NCBI GenBank assembly: GCA_000727475.1
Contig: KL647297.1
Span: forward strand, 1,707,295 to 1,771,294
Length of the DNA: 64,000 nt
Direction: 5' to 3'
Source of the DNA: Sarcocystis neurona
Taxonomy: Eukaryota; Apicomplexa; Conoidasida; Eucoccidiorida; Sarcocystidae
The position numbers and the translations under genes are program-made. The notes under the pieces are model-generated. The model was not told the origin of the DNA and searched no databases. It was given only the letters and a program-made list of their open reading frames with translations. Each line of letters begins with the position of its first letter. Within the stretch, counting starts at the first letter, position 1. Shown here piece after piece: positions 55,001-64,000 of the stretch.

Positions 55001-57591
55001 AAACCCGCGGCGGAGCCGGAGGCACCACCGCGTCCTGCAGTCAGGATACACGTTCGCACTGCACACGGATGTACAGACTTCCGATAAAACAGCGCAAGTA
55101 GGGAGAGCTCCCTACCGCACGTCACTTCCCCTGTTGATGCTGCTTCTCTACGAACACACACGCATACGCTGCGCACTTCTCTGTCGTTGCCCTCGCTTCA
55201 AGAAAGCACACAACGCACGGCTTTGAGGGAGAAACGGACCGAAGACCCTTCCTCTTGCTGCTGCATGCAGGGAGGCACGTCACTCCTGCCCCTACTTCCA
55301 GGGAGACACGGAATGCCCGTCGTTGCTGTCGCTGCTGCTTCGAGGAGTCGGGTAACGCACGTCTCTGCTACTGCTGTGGCTCCCAAGGGAGAGACAGAAA
55401 AAGCCCGTCGCTGCTGCCGCTGTTCTAAGCGAGAAGACGCAGATACGTACACGTATATGTATATATATATATGTGCACCTTGTTACAGACGCGAGGGTAC
55501 ACATATACGCATATATATACATGTATGTATATATATACATCTACATCAGCGCACACACACCTACAGGCGTATCGACCCCCGCGCACAACAAAGTAAGACG
55601 CCCGTCACGGGGAGACACACGAAGCCTATGGGTCTGGTGCTGCAGCTGCAGGTAGACAGCGTACGTACGCTGCTCCGCTACTCTCTGCAGCAGGCAGCCG
55701 GGACACGTCGGCTCGCGCTGCTGTCTCTCGGGGAAATAAGAGACCTGCGCGTGCATCTCCCATCGTTGTGACTTCACTTGTGGCAACACACCCTCCCGCT
55801 GGCTTTGGTGCCTGTCCAAAATGCGTGCGCCCCAGACACACCTCTGCGCCCGCTGTTGCTGCTGTCAAGACGCAAAGCAGAACGCGCATCTCCCACGTTG
55901 CGTCTGCTGCTGTGCAGTGTCCAGGACAGGAGAGGTTCGAAGTGTCACCGCTGCTGCTCCTGCAAGCATTCGCGTCTCGCTGCGGCTGCTCCCAGCGTGC
56001 ACGGCAGGTCTTCTTTTGCTGTTGTTGCTGCAGCCAATTGCTGTTCGGTCAACATCGTTGACACCGTACGACTCTGTTGCTGCTGCTGCAGCGCGCCTCT
56101 GCGGCGTTGCTGCTGCTCCTGCTGCTCACCACACATCAAAGAGGAGGAAGACGCTTCTACAACAGCTGCTGCAGTCAGCCGGGGGATACGCCTACTCGCA
56201 GTTGCTGCCGCTGCTGTACACCTTTGTGAGACGTCGGCATTGCTGTTGGTGCCGCACGTAGGCTTCACACTTGCCCTTCTGCTTTGTCGAGGCGTGTGCG
56301 ATGACGGGGGCCGCAGGCTCTTTGATACTGTACGGCCGCCCTACTCTGCTGCGGCAGGTTCCCACTCTACCCTTATCTCTGCTGCTGCTGTTGCAAGGTG
56401 ACCTCCTCCCCTCTCGCCGCTGCTGCTGCGCGAGGCGGCCACTTCCCCCTCTGCCGCTGGTGCGACAACCCCGCGCCGTTTACATCCTCTGCTGCTGCTC
56501 CGACCGTTGCCTGTTGAAAAACCTCTCCTACTGCTGCTGCACCGAGTCTTGGCCCTTCACATGTCTCAGCTGCGACTGCCCCGAGTAAACGCGCAGGAAC
56601 GCCTCTGCTTCTGCTGCGGCTACCAATTCCCCAAGCAATCCCTCTCTCTAGACAACTGTTTCTGCGAAGCGTGGACAGCCCCCTTGGCTGCTGCTGCTGC
56701 AGCCAACAGCCGTGCTGCGCCCCACGCGAGCCTCGATACGCACTCTCCCCACCACGGGGGACTGTGGCCAGTACACACGGATGCTTCTCCTGCACGCAAT
56801 CGCAGCAGGATGCTGTTGCCGCTGCTGCAGCTGGAGTGGGGCGGCACCGCCGTCTGCAGGCCGTGCCCCAGATTCTGTTGCTCGCTTCTGCGTCGATCCT
56901 CCCTTGCAGCAGTAGCATCACCCACCGGGTGCGAAGCCGCCGGTCCTGCTGCTCTTGCTTGTAGGTGTTTCTCTGCCACAGCCGCTTTCTCTTGCTGCTA
57001 TCGAAAAGTGTCCGACCCACACTTCTGCGAGTCCTTTGCAACTTGTGAGGCACACAACCCGCCTTCACGTCCGCTCCTCCAGGCATGTACACATATATAC
57101 AGAGACATACTTATACACATGTATATACGTATATATACAGGTTTTAATCCACAGGGAAAGAGTGCCATGTGCACACGCGTGCATGCATGTAAACAGCGTG
57201 TGTCTCACAGTCCACAAAAAGATTCAGAGTGTCCATTTACTCCTACACTTCCCAACCCCTAAAGATGGAGAGTCAACCGATGTCCCACCACGCGTACATA
57301 CACGCATGCACAGCTATACGCGCATGCATCACATACACACACAAATACCGGTCTCACTCTCATCCTTTCCCTTTACATGTACACATACATATGTATACCG
57401 ACGCAGAAAAATACATGCATATGTATATATGTACGTGTATACGGCGTCCAAATGCACATACGTAGGCGAAGTAAACCGCCTTCCTTTTTCTCTGCACGAC
57501 AGGAAGGGGGAGACACACAACGTCTGCTTGGCGACTCGCACAGGGGGACCCCGACATACGGGGCCGAGCAGTGGTAGGGAAGCGGGATTAC
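55001..57591. other. CAG/CTG-rich region, coding status and strand unresolved
   Basis: Contains TA microsatellites near 55450-55545 and 57085-57140. A 150-bp stretch at about 55620-55770 reads as protein on both strands (minus MHAQVSYFPERQQREP; plus SVRTLLRYSLQQAAGTRRLA), and 56370-57090 is open in all minus frames. Some of this should be exons downstream of the donor at 57592, but phase and acceptor could not be fixed. Confidence 0.35.
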
Positions 57592-58795
57592 CTGCAAACA
57601 GTCGACGTGGCCGAGAGCCCCGCGATCGAGCCACCTGCATGCCCACCCCCAGGCCCCAAGCTTGAACGTGGCCAGCAGCTTCCCCACGTCCTCTGGCCTT
57701 CCCGTCTGCTGTCCTGCTGCTGCAGCCGCCGCTTCTTCCGCGGCCACGCCGGCTACCGACGTGTCAACAGGCGCTGAACGGAGGTCGTGCCCGCCCCGCA
57801 AAGCGAAGATAGTCGCCTCCACCTCGGGCGGCACGCCGGCTGCAGCAGCCGCTGCGGCTCCTCTTCCGAGAGTGCTTCTCTCAACTCCTCCAAGTCCGGA
57901 AGCCACCGCTCCTGCGCGTGTGCTGCTGTCCCTCTGGTTCGCCCCGACAGCACCAGCAGCACAAGCAGCGCCACCAGCAGCGCCCTCGGTAGGGATGTTG
58001 CTGCAGCAGCAGCAGGGCTCCGGATGGTATGCGAGACGATTTGCTCGGCAGAGCTGCACCGTGCCGTCAATAGAGACTGAGGCGAGAAAAAGCTGGCAGA
58101 GAGAGAAGGACAGACAAGGGATGTTGTGCTGGTGTACGCACAGACGCATCCGAGGGACAGCAAATTCCTTCTCCTGCATCACACCCAGAGCCTCCTTCTC
58201 CCATTCACACTTCACTTCCCCCGCATTCTCCTCTGTGGACCGCTGAACGCTGGGCTCCATCTCCTCCTGCTCTGGTCCGTCTTCGACCTCTGGTTGCATC
58301 TGCTGCTGGTGGTGCAGCTGCTGCGGGATTTGCAGCTGCCGGACCTGCGGCCGGACCTGCTGCTGCGGCTGTTCTCTCGCAGAAGAGGCAGAAAGGCCAG
58401 AAGACGCGACCGCGTGTACGCAAAACGACGACGTGGTTCCTGCTGCTGCTCCCGCGGTGCCCGCTGCTGCTGCTGTAGGTGCTACAGATGCTGCTGTCTC
58501 GGTTCGGGCCCGTGTTGCTCGTAAGGCGCTAGCAGCTAGCGCAACAGCACGTGACGGCTTCAGCAGCAACCGGGATTCTTGAGCGTCCTTTCCCTGCTCT
58601 CGCTGCGACTGGCCTGCTATGTGTGCACCTGCAACAGCAAGAGAAAGCTGCTTTCCTGCTGCTGCGGCATGCAGCAGAGCGGCTCCCGCAGTCAAAGGCA
58701 GGCCACGCCGATACAGCTCGACCAGCAGCCAGTCCGCTGAGACGTAATACATTGGGAGATAATCCAGCGTATACCGCGGCACGTAAGGAAGCGGC
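57592..58795 (-). CDS. Internal exon of a WD40-like repeat protein
   Basis: The acceptor is a strong pyrimidine tract (CTCGTTCTCGCATGTGTCTCTGCAG on the minus strand) followed by the exon at 58795. The donor is CTGTTTGCAG|GTAATC at 57592. The frame is open for 401 codons. The exon begins PLPYVPRYTLDYLPMYYVSA. It carries one clear WD40-type blade, HQHNIPCLSFSLCQLFLASV followed by SIDGTVQLC, and a second possible one near the end (GAWGWACRWLDRGALGHVDC). Ala, Gln and Glu-rich inserts separate them, as is usual in Eimeria proteins. The exon needs a phase-2 exon upstream and a phase-0 exon downstream, neither fixed. The exon may continue the frame at 59.6-61.6 kb. Function unknown; WD40 proteins are scaffolds. 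Confidence 0.55.
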
Positions 58796-59633
58796 CTGCA
58801 GAGACACATGCGAGAACGAGACGGAGGAGGTGCAAGCGACAGGGAAACTCGAACAAAATCGTCACCTGCAGCAGCAAAGCAGCAGCAGCAGCAGCAAATC
58901 CTCCACCCGCAGCTCCCCCCGTCGCCACGGCGCGCAACAGTGGGAACATTCCAACAGCAGCAGCAGCAGCACACCGTGAGCGCAGCTTTGCACAGTAAGC
59001 CCAGCATCACGGATGCAGGGGCACCACCAGCACGGCAACAGCACCAGCAGCAGAAAGGAGAGTACTAGCGGCACGCAGCAGTCCCTCGCAGCCAACGCAG
59101 CAGCACCGCGTCGCAGCACTTCCCCGCGCGCTCAACACAGCCGCAGCGGTCGACTTCACAGCAGCAATTCCACAGCGAAGCAGACGGCTAGCAGCACGGC
59201 AACACAAGGCACCACCAGTCGCACAGACGTGCGGGGCGCATCAGGGTGGAGAGGAGCGCATGCAGCTATACAAGAGCATGAGCCAGGACACTCTCAAGGA
59301 GAAACAGAAGAACACTTCAGCCGTGTGAAAGAACTGCTCCACCAAATGCGTCTCTGCAGAAGGCAGGTGCAGCACTGCCTGCTGCTGCCTGCGGAGGCAC
59401 GAATCTCACAACACGCCTTCATCCGGGGTCCTCCACAACATGTACGTATACAGACATGCATCAAACGAACGTAGGAATATCTGCGCGTGCTGCTCTCCTC
59501 ACACTGCGTACATGGATAACCAGGCATACCTGCATGCAGGCAGGCAGCAAGGTCCTACGAAAAGTGTGTAGAAGACACAGGGACTGTACGTGTAGAACCA
59601 AGACAAGACAGCCTGGACACAAAGGTCTCGCAG

Positions 59634-61592
59634 TCACTTCTTCTCGTAAGCATGGGTAAAGACTTGCCCCGTGGCAGCTCCAGCGGCAGCGTCTGCGGGT
59701 GTGCGGGGATGCGGCGGCCAGCGCGCGCCCCGGGGGGAAAAACGATGCTGCCGTGTCGAGAGAATGTAACTTCGGCTGCTGCCGCCGAGTCCCTCAGCAA
59801 GCGCAGTCATTCGCGCCTCTGCTGCTGCACTGTCTACGAGCGACCCGCGGAACGCGTCGCCGAGCGCCCGCGTCACCACTGCTGTTGCTGCAACTGCTGC
59901 TGTCGCTGCGCCGTTGCCGCCGCCGTCGAGGGGGCTGTCGACTCCTGTCTCCCCCCCTCCGTTCAAGGAGAACGCGTCGGGAAAAGAAAACTCCGTCGGC
60001 GCCCGCTCTCGCTCCGGGCGGTCGCGCACTAGCTCCCCCACATGTGCTAGCTCTGCGGACTCACTGCTGCTGCTGCTCGTTTGAAGCGCGCCGCCACTTG
60101 CCCGCAGGCTCTCGTCCGAAGCCTCTTCCGAAGAGCTGCCTGTCCATTCCGAATCCATTCCTGCGCTCTCTGCTGCTGTTCCTCCTGCGCTGCCTCCTGC
60201 TGCTGCCTCTCCTGCCGCCACCCCTCCCGCTCTTTCCTGCTCCTCCTCCACTGCTGCTGCTCTTCCGCGTGTTTCACCTGCCGCAACTCGTGCTGCTGCC
60301 CCGGCGCCGCCTTCTGCCCCTGCGCCGCCTTCTGCCCCTGCGCCCCCTTCTGTCCCTACGCCGCCTTCTGCCCCTGCGCCGCCTTCTGCTGCGTCGCCTT
60401 CTGCTCGTGCCCGCCCTTCCGGTGTTGAAGCTGCCGCTGCTGTTGCTGCATCTCGAGTGGATATCGGTGCTGATCTTGTCCTCGCTGCTGCCCTGGATCC
60501 GGCCTCGGCCTCGCTACTTGCAAAGTCTGCAACATGCGCTGCTGCACCAGCTCCTGCGGGGTGAGCCGCTGTCCCGCTTTCCTCCTCCAAGTCAGCACTG
60601 CTGCTGCTGCCCTGCTGCCTGCTGCTGTTATCCCGTCGATTAGCGCTATCCAAGAGGGTCCCCCTGTTGCTGCGGGTGTTGGCTGCAGTCCGGCTGCTGT
60701 CGGCGCGGCCGGCACTGCCCTCTGGGAAAATGCTGCCGCTGCTCGACGCGGTATCAGGAAGCCTGCTGCTACTCTGGGACTCCGCACTGCTGCTCCTCTC
60801 CAGCCCAGTGTAGCTGCTGATCCCTGGCGCTGTAGTACCACGACTGCTGCTGCTGTTCGCTGCAGCGCCGCTGGTGCTGCTGGCCGGTGTCGCGCCGCTA
60901 CTGTTGTAGGTTTCGGAACTGCTGCTGCTCGCTTGGGGCCGGCCAGTGCTGCCGCTGCTGCTGTGTTCAGGCGTTGCACTGCTGCTGCTGCTGCTGTCGA
61001 ACGTTCCGCTGCTGGTTCCAGTTGTGTTGCTGCTGCGGCGGTCCGAGGTAATGCTGCTGCTGGTATCTAGTCTTGTGCCACTGCTGCTGCTGCTATTCGG
61101 TTGTGTGCTACCGCTCTCCGAGCCCCGGGTTCTGCTGCTGTCGCTGCTCGTCTCTGACTGGCCGCCGCCGAAAGTGGAGTTCCCCCCAATGCTGCTGCTG
61201 CTGCTGCCGCCTGCCGCACCCGTCTGCTGCATGCCACCTTCACTCTCCTCCCCTCGCTGCTCAACGTCCTCCTCTGCCTGCTGCTCCCGCCGCTGCCCAG
61301 ACCCTCCACGCTGCTGCTCCTGCGTCTGCTGTTGCTGTCGCCAGCTGCTGCGACTAGTATCAAAAGCCTCGTCCCGCGCCGAAAAGGCAGCCACTCCCCC
61401 CCGTCCTGTGGCAAACCCTGCAAAACGTAGTGTGGGGAATCTGCTACCCAGCGTTTCTTGCAGTCGAGCAGCAAAATCTGCAGCAGTGCCTGCGCCACCT
61501 TCCATGCGTCCCCCCCCGGCGGCAAACGCCCCTGCACGCGCGCGGCAGCAGCAGCACACCGTACGCAGCGGAAGAAGAAGCAGCAGCAGCAA
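59634..61592 (-). CDS. Ser/Ala/Gly-rich low-complexity protein or exon, function unknown
   Basis: Minus-strand frame open for 652 codons. Met at 61592 (hydrophobic [16 protein letters not shown] start) or Met at 61505 (MEGGAGTAADFAARLQETLG) are possible starts. An acceptor CACTGCTGCAG also precedes the protein-like DFAARLQETLGSRFPTLRFA, so this may be an internal exon. The middle is mostly Ser runs and an EGGAGA repeat. The C-terminal part is more ordinary (RAPTEFSFPDAFSLN, VVTRALGDAFRGSLVDSAAA, SSRSYILSTRQHRFSPRG) and ends THAYEKK stop. Whether the stop is used or the exon splices on to 58795 is unknown. A shifted frame at 61340-61470 is also open. Because CTG repeats help keep the frame open, only the non-repeat parts count as evidence. 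Confidence 0.5.
   Translation of the reverse strand: MLLLLLLPLRTVCCCCRARAGAFAAGGGRMEGGAGTAADFAARLQETLGSRFPTLRFAGFATGRGGVAAFSARDEAFDTSRSSWRQQQQTQEQQRGGSGQRREQQAEEDVEQRGEESEGGMQQTGAAGGSSSSSIGGNSTFGGGQSETSSDSSRTRGSESGSTQPNSSSSSGTRLDTSSSITSDRRSSNTTGTSSGTFDSSSSSSATPEHSSSGSTGRPQASSSSSETYNSSGATPASSTSGAAANSSSSRGTTAPGISSYTGLERSSSAESQSSSRLPDTASSSGSIFPEGSAGRADSSRTAANTRSNRGTLLDSANRRDNSSRQQGSSSSADLEEESGTAAHPAGAGAAAHVADFASSEAEAGSRAAARTRSAPISTRDAATAAAASTPEGRARAEGDAAEGGAGAEGGVGTEGGAGAEGGAGAEGGAGAAARVAAGETRGRAAAVEEEQERAGGVAAGEAAAGGSAGGTAAESAGMDSEWTGSSSEEASDESLRASGGALQTSSSSSESAELAHVGELVRDRPERERAPTEFSFPDAFSLNGGGETGVDSPLDGGGNGAATAAVAATAVVTRALGDAFRGSLVDSAAAEARMTALAEGLGGSSRSYILSTRQHRFSPRGARWPPHPRTPADAAAGAATGQVFTHAYEKK
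60290..60396. repeat. Coding repeat, 18-bp unit (CCTTCTGCCCCTGCGCCG)
   Basis: Five to six copies of an 18-bp unit within the frame at 59634-61592. On the minus strand each copy encodes the hexapeptide EGGAGA with small changes. Confidence 0.8.
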
Positions 61593-63528
61593 AATAGGCG
61601 CGGCGGCAGCATCAGAATGTCAGCGTTAAAAGCACAGTCCAAGACAGCGGGGGGGCCGCTGGAGCAGCAACACCAGCAGGAAGAGACGGATGCGCGTGGA
61701 AGAAGAAGTAGCAGCAGCCGCGGCGCGACCGCAAGGAGAGTGGCGCCCCGAGCGTCAGCACGAGTCGAGCAGAAGCCGCGGCAGGGAAGCTCCAGCAGCA
61801 GCAGCACGACGCACATACACCAGCGGCACACCAGCGAAAGTAACGTCGACTAACAGGCTCTTCAAGTACCATCACACGGTAGCAGGAGAGCTACGTCAAA
61901 GATATACCAGCAATACCAGCAGCAGAAGGAATCCAGGAACAGCTGCGGTTCCAACAGAAGCAGGAAAATGGCAGCAAGATGGAGGAGCAGCCAACAGAAA
62001 ACCAGGCGACCCCAGATAAATATCTTCCTGCAAAAGGTCCACAGCGACTCTACATACACATACGTGCTTCTGTCGCTATATGTATACAGGTGGACAGATA
62101 TACTGTTCGACTCTTAATCCGAGTAATCCTTCTTTTACATACGCACACTCTCCAACCTAGAGATCCACACCTATATATATATATATAAGCATGCGTAGAT
62201 ATATACGTGGAGCACGTGGTCTGTCGACGCGCATATACGGGCGCTGCTGACAGCGACTTCTGCAGGAGATCGACAGTCGCGTCGAACAGCAGCGACAAGA
62301 CCACCGGCGTCCAGAGGTTTCCCTCTGTTCCGTCCTTTCTTTCTTTTCCTCTCTATCCATATATATATATATATACGTACACACCTAGACACATACACAC
62401 GTATGTACGCACACACACATGTGTGATGTTTGTTCTGTCCGCAGCATCAGATTTTCCCCAGTGAATTCTCTTTTCTTCTCTTCCTCTCTTTTTTCTTCGC
62501 CGGACGTGTGTCACTCTCGTGTTCCCAGAGAAACACCGCGTTTGCTTTCTCCTTTCCTGCCTTCCTCTCTCTGCCGCGTGCTTTTTTTTGGGGAGGCACA
62601 GCGCGTCGAAGAAACACGAGAGCAGCAACAGCGGCAGCAGCAAGAGCGATCACTCCAGCACAACCAGCAGCCAGGACGACGCCGCAGCAGCACCAGCAGC
62701 ACAGGACGCGCGCAGTCGACAGGTGGTAGGTTCGTCCAACTGGCAGGGGTGGCCAACTGAGTCCAGACAACCACCACCAACAGCCGTGACAAAGACACCG
62801 AGCAGCAGCAGTGGCAGCAGCACCAGCAGCAGCAGTCGCAGCAGCACCAGCAGCAGCAGCAGTCGCAGCAGCAACAGCAGCAGCAGCAGTCGCAGCAACA
62901 ACACACAGAAGGTTTACCGGCTTCTTCCCTACCAGCTAACGTGCCGTAACGTCCGACTGGGTCCTGAAGAACAGCCCCGGTCGGTCCCGTTGCTGCAGTT
63001 CCCTGCAACAAGACACCCGCACGCATGATTGTACACACACACACACACCCACACACATATACATACATACATAGATGTACATATATATATATATTTGCAT
63101 ACACGCATACGTACACATGCACACACATGTGTATATATATGTGGGTGCATTTGTGTAACCTCAAACATGCAGATACGTGTATACGCGTCTTTCTACTCGT
63201 TCGTAAGTCTCAATATATGTACACATGTGGAGACAGAAATAGATAGAGAGAGGGAATATCTACGTATACAGAGAGACAGAGGGCATCGCCTTTGCAATAT
63301 GCAGACGAAAACTACGAATGAACTCGCACTGGTCTCAACGTGTGGAGGAAGACATGAGAGACGCATAAACGCCAGGCAGGCCTCACGTTTACGTACACAC
63401 GTTCCGCCAGTCTTGTAGAAAGTCGATACGTGGACAGGGTCGAGAGCCACACATAAATCTCATCTATGAACCATACGTTTATATACGCACGTTGCCCTGT
63501 GTGGTCGGTCCTCTAGCAGCACACTCAC
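61593..63528. other. Non-coding or intronic stretch with CAG and TA microsatellites
   Basis: Includes a CAG/AGC run at about 62790-62905, AC/TA runs at about 62170-62420 and 63030-63140, and a plus-strand frame at 62519-63028 that is mostly Ser from (AGC)n. No splice chain or domain was found. It probably holds intron sequence between the exon ending at 63529 and whatever lies downstream. Confidence 0.4.
62790..62905. repeat. CAG/AGC trinucleotide run with CAGTCG interruptions
   Basis: About 115 bp of AGCAGCAGC broken by TCGCAG and ACCAGC units. It translates to poly-Ser, poly-Gln or poly-Ala on the plus strand and Cys/Leu on the minus strand, so reading frames through it are not informative. 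Confidence 0.85.
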
Positions 63529-64000
63529 ATGGGTGGGAGCCTCGTTGCTGCGCTGCTGAGCTGCCGCAGACGTCGTCTCCCTTAATATCGTCGAGAGAAC
63601 GGAAGCCATGAGCGGAATGGCAGAATGTGTCTCCTCGTCTTCCTCCCCCTCGGATTCTTCTTCGTCGCTGCTGTCTTCTTCCTCGTCTGTTTCTGGGTCT
63701 TCGTCACTATCTCCGTCAGCCGCAGCGTCCGTCTGCCTTTCCCCATGCGCTTCTGTTCCTCCGGTACCCTGTTCTTCGCTGACAGCCGCCGCCTCTTGCC
63801 CCGGTGATGTCTGCCCAGCACCTGCAGAACCCGCGGGTAGTCCGGACGCCTGTTCCTGGCTTCCTTCCTGCTGTTGCTGGAGCTGCCGCGGCGCCAGTCC
63901 CTGGGGAGGCGACTCCTGCTGTGATGGCTGCTCCGCACCGCGATGCGTTGCCCCGTGGTGCTCCTGCATCTCCTGCTGCTGTGCTGCAAGTGGTGGATCC
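63529..64000 (-). CDS. Partial gene: Gln-rich then acidic protein, runs off the window
   Basis: Minus-strand frame, open from the window edge to a good donor, CCCACCCAT|GTGAGTG, at 63529. The exon encodes a Gln/Ala/Gly-rich part, then a long acidic stretch (SDEDPETDEEEDSSDEEESE) and a helical end (IPLMASVLSTILRETTSAAA) before SNEAPTH. Upstream and downstream exons are not in view or not found. Acidic stretches of this type are common in nuclear or chromatin proteins, but nothing more specific can be said. Confidence 0.5.

Overview
The window looks like nuclear DNA of a coccidian apicomplexan, most likely an Eimeria species. Three things point there. Trinucleotide CAG/GCA/CTG runs occur on both strands, inside and outside exons, alternating with TA and ATAC microsatellites. 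The genes I could solve have many introns with GT..AG borders. One of them is a plant-type [2Fe-2S] ferredoxin of the kind targeted to the apicoplast. I cannot name the species. A run of N (14009-14449) shows this is a draft assembly. Because the repeats stay open in several frames, most long open frames are artefacts. I therefore relied on splice-site phase, protein motifs and family alignment rather than ORF length.

Three genes are solved with confidence. (1) Plus strand, 1-7846: the 3' part of a DEAH-box RNA helicase (RecA2, HA2/ratchet, OB fold) whose RecA2 motifs V and VI look degenerate. (2) Minus strand, 25105-12111: the COPII GTPase SAR1. It is complete in seven exons (192 aa) spread over 13 kb, including a 17-nt first exon almost 5 kb from exon 2. 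(3) Minus strand, about 35966-31782: apicoplast-type ferredoxin, with three exons recovered, all four cluster cysteines and an unusual C-terminal tail.

The rest is less certain. A small plus-strand gene is proposed at 29092-30488 from five phase-compatible exons. On the minus strand, 38230-39565 holds exons of a probable membrane protein, and 40581-42021 holds exons of an unknown protein. A very large unknown minus-strand protein runs from about 53236 to 43695, with two solved introns, an 8-residue Gln-rich repeat and a possible membrane segment. Further minus-strand coding stretches lie at about 54.6-55.0 kb, 57.6-58.8 kb (one WD40-like repeat), 59.6-61.6 kb (Ser/Ala/Gly-rich) and 63.5-64.0 kb (acidic, running off the window).

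The genes do not form a pathway or operon. SAR1 acts at ER exit sites, ferredoxin supplies electrons in the apicoplast, and the helicase belongs to RNA metabolism. Long introns and intergenic stretches carry several tandem duplications, five of them with a unit of about 110-120 bp. I see no rRNA, tRNA, CRISPR array or recognisable transposon.
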